Shown in pieces: positions 42,326 through 51,768 of a stretch of 64,000 bases of DNA. Made by a program: the position numbers and the translations under genes. The DNA is from an uncultured Candidatus Actinomarinales bacterium. Lineage in GTDB: Bacteria; Actinomycetota; Acidimicrobiia; Actinomarinales; Actinomarinaceae. The stretch covers positions 248,001 through 312,000 of the forward strand of contig CALSUY010000001.1 in assembly GCA_943840565.1 (NCBI GenBank). Direction: 5' to 3'. Under the pieces are notes generated by a model, which ran no database searches, had not been told where the DNA came from, and saw only the letters and a program-made list of their open reading frames with translations. Position 1 is the stretch's first letter, and each line of letters opens with the position of its first letter.

Positions 42326-45300
42326 GACTTTTCAATTTGTATTGAAATCAAGTAGTTCAATAAATTTTCTGTTCCAGGTTCTTTAACAGTAGAAAAATTC
42401 ACTGAGAGAGTCTCATTTTGAATATATTTTACGTGAGATTTAATAGCTGAAAGCACTGTTTCATCTTCAGAAGATATGGTAGTAATGATTCTATCAGTTA
42501 TGTCATAATCACTTTCTTTACGCAACTTTTGTATGAGGGAAACAATTTCTCTAGAGATTCTTTCTTCAAGCAATTCATCATCTATGTCTGTATTTAATGA
42601 GATTAGAAAATCATTAACAATATCTTGATTTGGCTTTTCAGCTATTGGAACTAACTGTAAATCTAAACTGTGTAGATCAATTTTTCGATTATTAAAGTTA
42701 AAAGATCCCGCTTCAATAATTTGCGCAATTTCATCTTGATTTAGCGAATCTAACTCTAATTTAAGTTTGTTAACATCTTTTCCTAGCTTCGGTCCCAATT
42801 CTTGATAGTTTGGTTTACATACATATTTAACCCATTCAGATATATTGTTTTCAAAAATAATTTCTTTCACGTTTAGCTCATTAAGAATTATGTGCTCTAC
42901 ATTTTTTATTTCGTTTTGTAGGCTTGTATCCTTAGTAACAATTTTTAAACTTCTTAAAGGTTGCTTATTGGGCATCTCTACATTAAGCCTTATATTTCTT
43001 GCGGATCTTATAACATCTTTAGCTGTTGAGATTTCTTTCTCTAATTGAGTATTGATTAAATTGTTATCTGCAACGGGATAGTTTTCATAATGGATACTTG
43101 TATCTTCCTCCTCAACTAAGCCCTGATAAATCTGTTCACAGATGAAGGGGAGTACAGGAGCCATTGTCTTTGAAAATTCTAATAAAACTTCATGCAAAGT
43201 TTTAAATGCATTAATTTTGTCAAGATCATCAACACCTTTTTCTTTCCAAAATCTTTTTCGGTTTGATCTAACATACCAGTTCGTTAATTCGTCAATAAAA
43301 CTTATTAGTGGTGGGATAACTTCATATAAATAATAGTTCTCCATTTTTTCGTTCACAGTCTTAATAAGTGATTGTAAAGTCGAAATAATCCATTGATCCA
43401 TTAATGGCCTATTTTCAACAGGGTCAGCTTTACTTAATTCTTCCATTGTAATTTCATCTGCATTTGCGTAATTAGAGAAAAATGTAAAACTGTTCCATAG
43501 CGGCAAGATTACATTTCTAGTAACTAGCTGCACACCATCTTCAGAAAACTTAAGAGGTTCACCTCTTACAACTGGTGAATTTATTAGATAAGCTCTTAAA
43601 CTATCTCCACCATAGCTATTGAGTAATTCTTCAGGATCTGGATAATTTTTTAAACTTTTACTCATCTTTCTGCCATCTTCAGCCAAAATCATTCCTGTAG
43701 TTATACAATTTTTAAAAGCTACGGAATCAAATAATGCAACTGATAAAATTGTAAGCGTGTAAAACCATCCTCTTGTTTGATCAAGTCCCTCAGCTATGAA
43801 GTCTGCAGGAAAACCATCTGAAAAATTTTCTTTATTTTCAAATGGATAATGCTGTTGGCCATACGGCATAGAACCTGATTCAAACCAACAATCAAGAACT
43901 TCTGAAGTTCTTACATATTTCTTACCTTTTATTTCTATTTCAATATCGTCTAAGTAGTGTTTATGAAGATCGTCTACCTTAACACCGCTTAACTCTTCAA
44001 GTTCCTCAATAGATCCAATACAGATCTGATCAGATGGATCTTCAGTGTTTATCCAGACTGGAATACAGCTTCCCCAGTATCTGTTTCTACTAATGGCCCA
44101 GTCACGAGCATTACCAAGCCAATTTGAGAAACGTTTTTCTCCTATGAAACCAGGTACCCAATGGGTTTCTTCATTTAGTTCAACCATACGATCTCTTATT
44201 TTCTCTACTCTCACAAACCAGGTAGGAATAGCTTTATATATTAAAGGAGTACCAGTTCTCCAACAGAAGGGGTATGAGTGCATTTCTGTCTTTTGACTGA
44301 AAAGAGAACCACGTTCTTTTAGTTGGTTCATTATTACCTTGTCTGCATCTTTTACGTTTAATCCCTCAATACCGTTTATTGAATTATCAAATTTGCCTGA
44401 TAGGGTAACGGGATCAACAATCACATCGATATTTGCTTCTTTCAATGCATAAAAATCACTCTCACCATATGCAGGAGCTTGAGAAACTAAACCAGAGCCG
44501 GCTTCAGTATTAGTGTCATCGCTATGAATTAATCGAAATGCTCCATTGGAGTATTCGTGCTCATACTCACTGTACGCTGGAATGTATTCAGCACCAATCA
44601 TATCTGCACCAATTGACTCATCTAAAATTTTATATTCATAGTCCTTTAACTCTGAAATAAGATTTTTGGCTATCCAAAATATGTCATCTGTTATTTGAAT
44701 TCTCAGATATTCTATGTCTTTTCCAATGGCTATTGCTAAATTTCCTGGAATGCACCATGGGGTAGTTGTCCAGACTAAAAATTTGTCTGATTTTTGTATT
44801 TTATTAAAGTCACCGCGAGCTGTAAGCGTAAAAAATATTGAGGGGTCTTCAACATCCCTGTAGTCCATATTGGCTTCGAAATTTGATAATGGTGTGGCTG
44901 CCGACCAAGAGTATGGTAAAACTTTATAATCTTTATATATTAAATCATTTTCCCATAAGTTTTTAAATACCCACCAGACACTCTCCATAAAGTCAATATC
45001 CATAGTCTTGTAATCATTCTCAAAATCTACCCACCTACCGATTTTTCTAGTGACTCGTTCCCAATTTTCTGTATTAGTTTGCACTTGGCTTCTACATGCT
45101 TCATTAAATTTACCTATACCAAAATCATTAATTTGTTGAGGATCGTCTAACCCCAGTTGTTTCTGTACTTCCATTTCAATAGGCAAACCATGTACGTCCC
45201 AGCCGAATCGTCTTTCTACATAATATCCTCGCATAGTCCAGTACCTTGGAACTATATCTTTTATTACTCCTGCAAGTAAGTTGCCATAATGTGGGCTGCC

Positions 45301-45453
45301 TGTAGGAAATGGTGGTCCATCGTAGAATCTAAAAACTTTTTGATCTTTTCGATTCTCCATTGAGTTATCAAATGCGTTTATTTCATCCCAGTAAGCAGAT
45401 GTATTCTGTTCTTGGGATGCAAGATTAATATTATTGTTAACTCTTTTGAACAT
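42322..45453 (-). CDS. ileS: Isoleucyl-tRNA synthetase (long, eukaryote-like type)
   Basis: A 1043-residue class I synthetase. The HIGH motif appears as GSPHYGNLLAG near residue 55, the KMSKS loop as GRKMSKSLKNYPDP near residue 595, with the editing domain between and an anticodon-binding domain rich in Asp/Glu at the C-terminus. Length and these motifs are of the type II IleRS found in Actinobacteria and eukaryotes, typically less sensitive to mupirocin (family knowledge). It lies in reverse orientation compared with its neighbours. No T-box leader is visible in the 120 bases upstream. Confidence 0.96.
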   Translation of the reverse strand: MFKRVNNNINLASQEQNTSAYWDEINAFDNSMENRKDQKVFRFYDGPPFPTGSPHYGNLLAGVIKDIVPRYWTMRGYYVERRFGWDVHGLPIEMEVQKQLGLDDPQQINDFGIGKFNEACRSQVQTNTENWERVTRKIGRWVDFENDYKTMDIDFMESVWWVFKNLWENDLIYKDYKVLPYSWSAATPLSNFEANMDYRDVEDPSIFFTLTARGDFNKIQKSDKFLVWTTTPWCIPGNLAIAIGKDIEYLRIQITDDIFWIAKNLISELKDYEYKILDESIGADMIGAEYIPAYSEYEHEYSNGAFRLIHSDDTNTEAGSGLVSQAPAYGESDFYALKEANIDVIVDPVTLSGKFDNSINGIEGLNVKDADKVIMNQLKERGSLFSQKTEMHSYPFCWRTGTPLIYKAIPTWFVRVEKIRDRMVELNEETHWVPGFIGEKRFSNWLGNARDWAISRNRYWGSCIPVWINTEDPSDQICIGSIEELEELSGVKVDDLHKHYLDDIEIEIKGKKYVRTSEVLDCWFESGSMPYGQQHYPFENKENFSDGFPADFIAEGLDQTRGWFYTLTILSVALFDSVAFKNCITTGMILAEDGRKMSKSLKNYPDPEELLNSYGGDSLRAYLINSPVVRGEPLKFSEDGVQLVTRNVILPLWNSFTFFSNYANADEITMEELSKADPVENRPLMDQWIISTLQSLIKTVNEKMENYYLYEVIPPLISFIDELTNWYVRSNRKRFWKEKGVDDLDKINAFKTLHEVLLEFSKTMAPVLPFICEQIYQGLVEEEDTSIHYENYPVADNNLINTQLEKEISTAKDVIRSARNIRLNVEMPNKQPLRSLKIVTKDTSLQNEIKNVEHIILNELNVKEIIFENNISEWVKYVCKPNYQELGPKLGKDVNKLKLELDSLNQDEIAQIIEAGSFNFNNRKIDLHSLDLQLVPIAEKPNQDIVNDFLISLNTDIDDELLEERISREIVSLIQKLRKESDYDITDRIITTISSEDETVLSAIKSHVKYIQNETLSVNFSTVKEPGTENLLNYLISIQIEKS

Positions 45454-45576
45454 ATCTTTAAAATTTTAAAGCTTTTTCAATTAAATATGTCATTAATAAA
45501 GATTATTTAAAAGTTTATAAAATACTTAACTTTTCGTGGAAATTTACTAAGATATTTAAATTAATAGGAAATATAT

Positions 45577-45954
45577 ATGACAAGAAAATTATCAGCTAAT
45601 ACCGTTAATAAATTCAAGAAAAAACTTGAACAAGAACAAGTAAACCTTAAAGGCATTTTAGAAAGACACCAAGAAGAACGCGAAAAAGTCAGGCTTTCTG
45701 AAGGTTCAGCTGAAAGAAGTCCAGATCCATCAGAAGCTGATGGTGGTTCAATGGCTTTTGAATTAGAAAAAGAGTTAACTTTGGATGAAAATACAAAATA
45801 TCTCTTGAATCAAGTTGAGCACGCACTTTTTCTCATAAAGAAGAAAAAATACGGTATATGTGAAAATTGTGGAATTGCTATTCCGGTAGCAAGACTAGAG
45901 GCTTTGCCCTATTCATCAAACTGTAAAGATTGTGCCGTTTTAATTGACTCTTAA
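45577..45954 (+). CDS. DksA/TraR C4-type zinc finger protein
   Basis: 125 residues: an N-terminal coiled coil (about 10-50 and 65-90) and a C-terminal zinc finger with CENCG and CKDC. The DksA-like tip residues differ, so action at RNA polymerase is likely but unproven. In Actinobacteria a TraR/DksA-type gene stands before lspA as here. The ATG has an AGGA 7 bases upstream (45566-45569). Overlaps lspA by 11 bases. Confidence 0.88.
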   Translation: MTRKLSANTVNKFKKKLEQEQVNLKGILERHQEEREKVRLSEGSAERSPDPSEADGGSMAFELEKELTLDENTKYLLNQVEHALFLIKKKKYGICENCGIAIPVARLEALPYSSNCKDCAVLIDS

Positions 45955-46402
45955 AAAGTACCTATACCCAACTATTACAGTAATTTCTTTAGCTCTGATA
46001 GATAATTTAACAAAGTATTATGTCAGAATTGAAAATATTCAAGAGTTGGTCTTAATAGAAAACTTTTTAACTATCGACCTTACTTACAATACTGGCATAG
46101 CTTTCGGATTTCTGAGCGATTACACAAATGCTACGTATGTGGTTTCTTTATTAGTTCTAGTTTGGTTGGTGTTCCAAATAAAAGATTCTAAAAATAGTTC
46201 ACTTGAACTTTATTCCTACATTTTAATACTTGGAGGTGCGCTAGGGAACTTATCTGAAAGAGGTTGGAATTTAGTGACTAACAACGGCGGGAAAGTAACA
46301 GATTTTGTAGAACTGCTGTTTATTCCAAGTTTTAACTTTGCTGATTCCTTAATAAGCATTGGAATCACCATATTGTTATTTTCGGAGTTCAAAAATAAGT
46401 AA
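45944..46402 (+). CDS. lspA: Lipoprotein signal peptidase (signal peptidase II)
   Basis: A 152-residue membrane protease with four helices. The catalytic aspartates are in KVTDFVEL and SFNFADS, and LTYNTGIAFGF and GGALGNLSERGWN match family blocks (DR of the usual NLxDR is ER here). It removes signal peptides from lipoproteins such as the CcmG-like protein in this window. Start is a TTG at 45944, overlapping the zinc-finger gene by 11 bases. Confidence 0.92.
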   Translation: MTLKKYLYPTITVISLALIDNLTKYYVRIENIQELVLIENFLTIDLTYNTGIAFGFLSDYTNATYVVSLLVLVWLVFQIKDSKNSSLELYSYILILGGALGNLSERGWNLVTNNGGKVTDFVELLFIPSFNFADSLISIGITILLFSEFKNK

Positions 46403-47069
46403 CATAAAAGTAGTCTACGAAGATGATAATTTCATTATTTTTAATAAACCTAACGGTTTACTTACTCACCCTACTAATAAATCTACAGAATTAACTTTAC
46501 GAGACTATCTCGTGGATGAGCATCCAGGCATTTTATCTTGGGGTGAGGAAAATAGAGAGGGAATTGTTCATAGATTAGATAGAGTCACATCAGGACTAAT
46601 AGTTTGTGCTCTGAATTTGGAATCTTATAATCTTCTAAAAGATAAATTCAAGAATAGAGAAATCACAAAATCTTATGTTGCTTTAATTGAGGGAGCTCTC
46701 CCTTCAGATTCTGGAATTTTAAACCTTCCATTAGCCCGTTCATTGAAAAATCGTAGTAAACGAACCGTTGACACTAATGGACGAAATTCAATTACTAAGT
46801 ATGAGTTACTAAATTTTTATGAAGATTTTAATATCTCAAAGATTGAACTCGACCTTATAACAGGAAGGAATCATCAAATCAGAGCTCACATGGAATATAT
46901 GAAAACACCGATACTTAACGACACACTTTATAACGCATCTAAAAATCATATAATTCCAGAAAATTCAATTGCGCTTCATTCTGCTGTATTAAAATTTACA
47001 CTAGACAATGAAAAATATTCTTTCAGCTCTGATGTACCTTCTTTTTTTAATCGAGTGTTAGATGTGTAA
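46359..47069 (+). CDS. RluA/RluD-family pseudouridine synthase without S4 domain
   Basis: About 236 residues. The catalytic motif is GIVHRLDRVTSGL with the nucleophilic Asp, preceded by VVYEDDNFIIFNKPNGLLTHPT and followed by ITGRNHQIRAHM. The N-terminal S4 RNA-binding domain of typical RluD (about 70 residues) is missing. The only standard start in frame is the TTG at 46359, 44 bases inside lspA; conserved similarity begins only around residue 16, so the true start may be a nonstandard codon near 46402. Target uridines in rRNA or tRNA not known. Confidence 0.85.
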   Translation: MESPYCYFRSSKISNIKVVYEDDNFIIFNKPNGLLTHPTNKSTELTLRDYLVDEHPGILSWGEENREGIVHRLDRVTSGLIVCALNLESYNLLKDKFKNREITKSYVALIEGALPSDSGILNLPLARSLKNRSKRTVDTNGRNSITKYELLNFYEDFNISKIELDLITGRNHQIRAHMEYMKTPILNDTLYNASKNHIIPENSIALHSAVLKFTLDNEKYSFSSDVPSFFNRVLDV

Positions 47070-47086
47070 TTATTAAAAAATACTTT

Positions 47087-47092
47087 TAATAT
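47087..47092 (+). promoter_or_regulatory. -10 element of dnaE (leaderless)
   Basis: TAATAT followed by GTTTTT (6 bases) and the dnaE ATG at 47099. Leaderless arrangement; no Shine-Dalgarno is visible. Confidence 0.5.
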
Positions 47093-47098
47093 GTTTTT

Positions 47099-50000
47099 AT
47101 GAGTAAATCCTTTGTCCACCTACATGCCCACACTGAGTATTCAATGCTGGATGGAGCTGCAAAAATACAAACATACATAGATAGGGTAAAAGAGCTTCAC
47201 CAACCAGCAGCTGCGATTACTGACCATGGAAATCTTTATGGTGCTTTGGAATTTCATAACATAGCCAAAAAAAATGGAGTAAAACCCATTATCGGATATG
47301 AAGCCTACATCACAACAGGATCTAGATTTGACCGACCAGATAGAAATAAAAACAAACGTTACCATTTAACACTTTTAGCAGAAAATAATGAAGGGTACTG
47401 GAATCTTGTACAACTTGCTAGCAAAGCCTTTACAGAGGGTTATTACTACAAGCCCAGGCTTGATTATGAATTATTAAGAAACCATTCAAAAGGTGTCATA
47501 GCTTTATCTGGATGCCTTGGAGGAGAGGTTGCCCAGCATTTGGCTCCAGACGGCTCAATAGAAGAGGGTAACAATCAAGGTGAAAGAAGCTATCAGAAAG
47601 CACTTGAAAAGGCAGAGTTGTATCAAAGCATTTATGGTAGAGAAAATTTTTATATAGAACTTCATAACCATGGGATTAAACAACAAGAAATAATACTTCC
47701 GGATTTATTAAAAATATCAAATGAGCTTTCAGCTCCACTAGTTGCAACAAATGATTCACACTACGTAAACCCTGAAGATTCCTCTGCTCATGATGCGTTG
47801 CTTTGCGTACAGACTAACGCCACTATTGATGACGATTCGAGATTTAAGTTTGAAGGAGAAGGATATTATGTTAAATCTTCGGAGGAGATGAGAACACTTT
47901 TTAATGACTCTGAGTACCCAGGTGCTTGTGACAACACTTTGGAAATAGCTGATAGAGTTGAATACAATTTTGAATCTGGGAAGTATTATCTCCCAGCTTT
48001 TCCGATTGATGTTCCAAACTTAACCGTTGAAGACTATCTTAAAAATCTTGTCTACGAAGGTGCAAAGTCTGTATACCAAGAATTAACTGATGAGATTACT
48101 GAACGAATAGAGTATGAACTTGAAGTTATTAATTCTATGGGGTTTGCTTCTTATTTCTTAATCGTCGGAGATCTTATTCAGTATGCAAAAGAAAATAATA
48201 TCAGAACTGGTGCAGGAAGGGGTTCTGCTGCAGGATCTATTGTTTCATATTGTCTTGGGATAACAGGAATAGAACCCTTAAAATATGGGTTACTCTTTGA
48301 AAGATTCCTCAATAAAGGCCGTAAAGAACTACCTGATATTGATATGGATATTGATGAACGTTATCGAAAAGATGTTATCGATTATGTTATTGGAAAATAT
48401 GGAGAAGATAAAGTTGCTCACATAGTTACCTTTGCAACCATTAAAGCAAAACAAGCTATTCGCGATGCATCGAGAGTATTAGGTCTTCCATTTTCAGCAG
48501 GAGATAAGGTTGCAAAACTCATGCCACCTATGATATTAGGAAATACTGCAACACTGGGTGAATGTTTGCAGTTAGATGAGGAAAATAATAGTGGCTATAG
48601 TAAAGAGTTTTACACTGCATCATCTGAATTAAGAAATCAATATAAAAATGATGAGGAGGTTAAAAGAATAATTGATATAGCACTTGGACTCGAGGGCTTA
48701 AGAAGACAAGATGGAATCCATGCTGCCGCTGTCGTCATATCTCCCGAAGCTATCACAAATTATTTACCGGTACAAAAAAAAGGAAAAGATGCAGAGTTAG
48801 TAACTCAGTTTGAAATGCACACTGTAGAACAACTTGGGTTGTTAAAAATGGATTTTTTAGGTCTTAGGAATCTTTCAATTATTGATAGAACTGTTGAGCT
48901 TATTAGTAATGAAGATTTTAATATTGATGAAATTCCATTAGATGACAAAAAAACATTCGAATTATTTTCAACAGGACGCATGATTGGAGTTTTCCAACTT
49001 GAGAGTAGAATAGCTCAAATTACTTCAAGAAGTTTGAAACCTACTAGGTTTGAAGAAATCGTTGCTTTAGTTGCTTTAATAAGACCCGGACCTTTGGGTG
49101 CAAATATGCATATTGAATTTGCAGATAGGGCAACAGGTAAAAAAGAGATAGAGTTTTTACATCCAGATCTCAAAGAGATATTAGAAGAAACATATGGTGT
49201 AATTTTATATCAAGAACAAGTTATGCAAATTGCTCAAAAAATCTCAGCATTCCAGTTAGACGAAGCCGATGATCTCCGAAAGGCAATGGGTAAGAAAATA
49301 CCAAAAGTTATGGAGCAACAAAGAAAAAAATTTACTGATGGAGCTATTAGTAATGGTTATTCAGAACAGTTTTCAATCGAACTCTTCGATCAAATAGCAT
49401 TTTTTGCTGGGTACGGATTTAACAAGAGTCACTCAGTTCCTTATGCTCTTATTGCTTATCAAACGGCCTATCTCAAAGCAAATCACCCCGCAGAGTATCT
49501 ATCAGCATGTTTAACTGCTGTTAAGAGAGATAAGGATAGAACCGCTATATTTCTTGCTGAAGCTAGGGAGCTTGGAGTAAATGTGAAGACTCCTGACATT
49601 AATTTAAGTATTGAAGATTTTTCTGTCGCCAATGGAGAAATTTTGTTTGGATTGTCAGCTATTAGAAATGTCGGTGATATAACAGCGGAAAAAATTGTAG
49701 CAGAAAGGGAGAGTGGAAAATACGAGACAGTACAGGATTTTTTAGCACGTACAGATTCCAGATCTTTAAACAAAAGGGGAGTCGAAGCCATGATTCAAGG
49801 TGGAGCTTTTGATCACTTTGGATTACCTAGAAGAGGTTTATACGAATCAATAATTGACCTTATAGAAGATGCTAAAGGTTTAAAGAAAGAAAAAGACAAC
49901 TCTCAAGCATCTCTCTTTGACTTTGACGAACAAACAAGCGAACTCACGACCATAAAAAATGTTGAATGGGATAAAAAGGAACTTCTTGACAGAGAAAGAG

Positions 50001-50593
50001 AGATGCTAGGGTTTTTTGTTAGTGAGGATCCCTTAGAAGGGTATGGAGAGATATTTAGATCTGAATCTACCCATTCCATTATTGAGCTTATGGATATAGA
50101 AGAAGACGAAGAAGTCAGTGTCGCCATAACCGGCTTAGTATCCAATGTTCAAAAAAGGGTATCAAGAAGAGGAAATGCGTGGATTCAATTTGACCTTCAA
50201 GAATCTACTGGCTCCCTAGGTGTTCTTGTTTTTAATAAACTTGTAGAAAAATATAATGCACAGCTAGATGGTGAATTGTATCTGAAAGTTTCTGGTACAT
50301 ATGTTGGAGGAACTGAAAATAATATTAGAGCTAGAGATTTCGAACTAATAGAACCATCGAAATTATTGACTGATTTAGATATTACACCATTGAAGATTTC
50401 AGTACAGGAAGAAATTATGGATAAGAAAAATTTAATTTTATTAAAAGAATTATTAGAAAGGCATCCAGGAGGATCAAAGGTTGAATTGGAAGTCAATAAC
50501 CAAGAAGGAGTGAAGCTTCTTGAATTAAAAAATATAAAAGTTAAAAAAACAACGCAGTTAAGAAATGAAATTAACACATTATTGAAAAATTAA
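47099..50593 (+). CDS. dnaE: DNA polymerase III alpha subunit
   Basis: An 1164-residue DnaE1-type replicase. The N-terminal PHP domain starts FVHLHAHTEYSMLDG; palm motifs include GRGSAAGSIVSYCLG and LPDIDMDIDERYR with the catalytic aspartates; RQDGIHAAAVVIS, YGFNKSHSVPYA and QVMQIAQKISAF follow; helix-hairpin-helix and OB-fold regions are at about 830-900 and 1000-1080. It is the main chromosomal replicase. Full length for the family. Preceded by its own promoter. Confidence 0.97.
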   Translation: MSKSFVHLHAHTEYSMLDGAAKIQTYIDRVKELHQPAAAITDHGNLYGALEFHNIAKKNGVKPIIGYEAYITTGSRFDRPDRNKNKRYHLTLLAENNEGYWNLVQLASKAFTEGYYYKPRLDYELLRNHSKGVIALSGCLGGEVAQHLAPDGSIEEGNNQGERSYQKALEKAELYQSIYGRENFYIELHNHGIKQQEIILPDLLKISNELSAPLVATNDSHYVNPEDSSAHDALLCVQTNATIDDDSRFKFEGEGYYVKSSEEMRTLFNDSEYPGACDNTLEIADRVEYNFESGKYYLPAFPIDVPNLTVEDYLKNLVYEGAKSVYQELTDEITERIEYELEVINSMGFASYFLIVGDLIQYAKENNIRTGAGRGSAAGSIVSYCLGITGIEPLKYGLLFERFLNKGRKELPDIDMDIDERYRKDVIDYVIGKYGEDKVAHIVTFATIKAKQAIRDASRVLGLPFSAGDKVAKLMPPMILGNTATLGECLQLDEENNSGYSKEFYTASSELRNQYKNDEEVKRIIDIALGLEGLRRQDGIHAAAVVISPEAITNYLPVQKKGKDAELVTQFEMHTVEQLGLLKMDFLGLRNLSIIDRTVELISNEDFNIDEIPLDDKKTFELFSTGRMIGVFQLESRIAQITSRSLKPTRFEEIVALVALIRPGPLGANMHIEFADRATGKKEIEFLHPDLKEILEETYGVILYQEQVMQIAQKISAFQLDEADDLRKAMGKKIPKVMEQQRKKFTDGAISNGYSEQFSIELFDQIAFFAGYGFNKSHSVPYALIAYQTAYLKANHPAEYLSACLTAVKRDKDRTAIFLAEARELGVNVKTPDINLSIEDFSVANGEILFGLSAIRNVGDITAEKIVAERESGKYETVQDFLARTDSRSLNKRGVEAMIQGGAFDHFGLPRRGLYESIIDLIEDAKGLKKEKDNSQASLFDFDEQTSELTTIKNVEWDKKELLDREREMLGFFVSEDPLEGYGEIFRSESTHSIIELMDIEEDEEVSVAITGLVSNVQKRVSRRGNAWIQFDLQESTGSLGVLVFNKLVEKYNAQLDGELYLKVSGTYVGGTENNIRARDFELIEPSKLLTDLDITPLKISVQEEIMDKKNLILLKELLERHPGGSKVELEVNNQEGVKLLELKNIKVKKTTQLRNEINTLLKN

Positions 50594-50606
50594 TTAATAT
50601 TAACCT

Positions 50607-50816
50607 ATGACATTTAACATTGAAGAATTTCAAAACCGATTTAAAGAAAGAGCCGAGGCTGTAAAGAATCGTCCTATGCCACCAATTGGAGGAGATGAAA
50701 GATTAGCCTTTATAAAACAAGCTGAAAAGGATTATCAAGATTATATGATAATTTCTGATTCAGTATTTGAAATCACAGAAGATTATTTAGTTTTTAAATA
50801 CAAACTAGATTCTTAG
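50607..50816 (+). CDS. Small conserved actinobacterial-type protein of unknown function
   Basis: A 69-residue soluble protein, FQNRFKERAEAVKNRPMPPIGGDERLAFIK (in parts) followed by KDYQDYMIISDSVFEI. I recall similar short proteins (RAEAVRNRPLPP-type N-terminus, a DYxDxAMIxDA-type middle) beside dnaE in Actinobacteria; no function is known. It lies 13 bases after dnaE and its TAG overlaps the thyX TAA on the other strand by 4 bases. Confidence 0.72.
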   Translation: MTFNIEEFQNRFKERAEAVKNRPMPPIGGDERLAFIKQAEKDYQDYMIISDSVFEITEDYLVFKYKLDS

Positions 50817-51475
50817 TTTAAATCTTTACCCATCGGAAATATACTATTTATAACTTCTGCGCACGCTTTTGCAATTTCCATATGTTCTTTTTGAGTGCCA
50901 TTACTTGCTCTCAGTTGAATATAATGTATCCAACTTCTTAATGTTCCATTCATATACAATCTGCTAACTGTATTACCTTCTGGCAAAACAGATCTAGCTT
51001 GTTCTTTAGCAATACCAGCTTCAATAGCCCAGTTGTAGGCATTCTTTGAAGTTTCGATTACTTCTTCTTGTAGTTCATTCCATTTGGATATAATTTCTTC
51101 ATTCTCGGTTTCAACAGAATTTTGTCTATTTTTATCATCCTGTAGCCTTGCCTCTCGAATTTTAAATTCCAAATCCTTAACGGGGTTTGCGTACCTTTGA
51201 CTGAACTCCTGAAAACTAAATGACCTATGTCTTAAAATCTGCCTAGCTATGTCACGCGTTGTCTCTATTTCCAAACAAGCACTAACCATTTCAAGTGGGG
51301 ACCAATGTGCATTTTTAATTAAATAATTAATAAGTTTCTCGCTAGTTTCTGTATTTAGCTGATTTGATGGATTTGAAACCCTTGCACAAAAAGCAACCAA
51401 TTCCTGGGCATCTGTAATACCATCTGAATAGAATTCTTCAGTCGGTTTGGAATAACTTATTAATTTAACCTTCAT
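50813..51475 (-). CDS. thyX: Flavin-dependent thymidylate synthase ThyX
   Basis: A 220-residue FAD enzyme with the ThyX signature as LRHRSFSFQEFSQRYANP (RHRxxSxxExSxR) near residue 83 and LPEGNTVSRLYMNGTLRSWIHYIQLR near 165-190 (active Ser in the usual LP..xT..Nxxx.. block). It makes dTMP from dUMP with methylene-THF and NADPH. No ThyA in the window. Start ATG 51475 has TATAGT 7 bases upstream, a leaderless arrangement. Confidence 0.95.
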   Translation of the reverse strand: MKVKLISYSKPTEEFYSDGITDAQELVAFCARVSNPSNQLNTETSEKLINYLIKNAHWSPLEMVSACLEIETTRDIARQILRHRSFSFQEFSQRYANPVKDLEFKIREARLQDDKNRQNSVETENEEIISKWNELQEEVIETSKNAYNWAIEAGIAKEQARSVLPEGNTVSRLYMNGTLRSWIHYIQLRASNGTQKEHMEIAKACAEVINSIFPMGKDLN

Positions 51476-51482
51476 TTATGTA

Positions 51483-51488
51483 ACTATA
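51483..51488 (-). promoter_or_regulatory. -10 element of thyX (leaderless)
   Basis: TATAGT on the minus strand, 7 bases before the thyX ATG at 51475. On the plus strand the same 30-base spacer holds a TAAAAT (51490-51495) 9 bases before the small membrane protein start at 51505, so the spacer carries divergent promoters. Confidence 0.45.
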
Positions 51489-51504
51489 TTAAAATAAAAA
51501 AAAT

Positions 51505-51768
51505 ATGTTTTTATTACGAATAATTGTTTTTCTTATTTTACTTTCATTAATTCTAATTCTTGCATACCCACTCCTAATTGTATTTAATATTGCCTCAGGT
51601 GGGGATGGTTTTGGCTTATGTAATGATTTAGTAACTTGCGTTATTCCGGTGTCAGAAGGTCCAAAACTTCTTGTTTATTTGATAGGTATTTTCTTTCTTC
51701 TTGTTTTGCTGTTGAGGCTAATAATGAAATATATGAATACTCTTCAAAGTAAAAATTCTATTCTCTAA
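51505..51768 (+). CDS. Small membrane protein of unknown function
   Basis: An 87-residue protein with two long hydrophobic helices (about 3-30 and 55-76) around a loop with two cysteines (GLCNDLVTCVIP). No family recognised. Divergent from thyX and overlapping the convergent DMT transporter by 11 bases. Confidence 0.6.
   Translation: MFLLRIIVFLILLSLILILAYPLLIVFNIASGGDGFGLCNDLVTCVIPVSEGPKLLVYLIGIFFLLVLLLRLIMKYMNTLQSKNSIL

Noticed and set aside
45454-45576. Possible T-box riboswitch upstream of ileS
   Set aside because: The 120-base spacer is too short and lacks the AGGGTGGNACCGCG-type T-box sequence; only AT-rich promoter-like sequence is seen.
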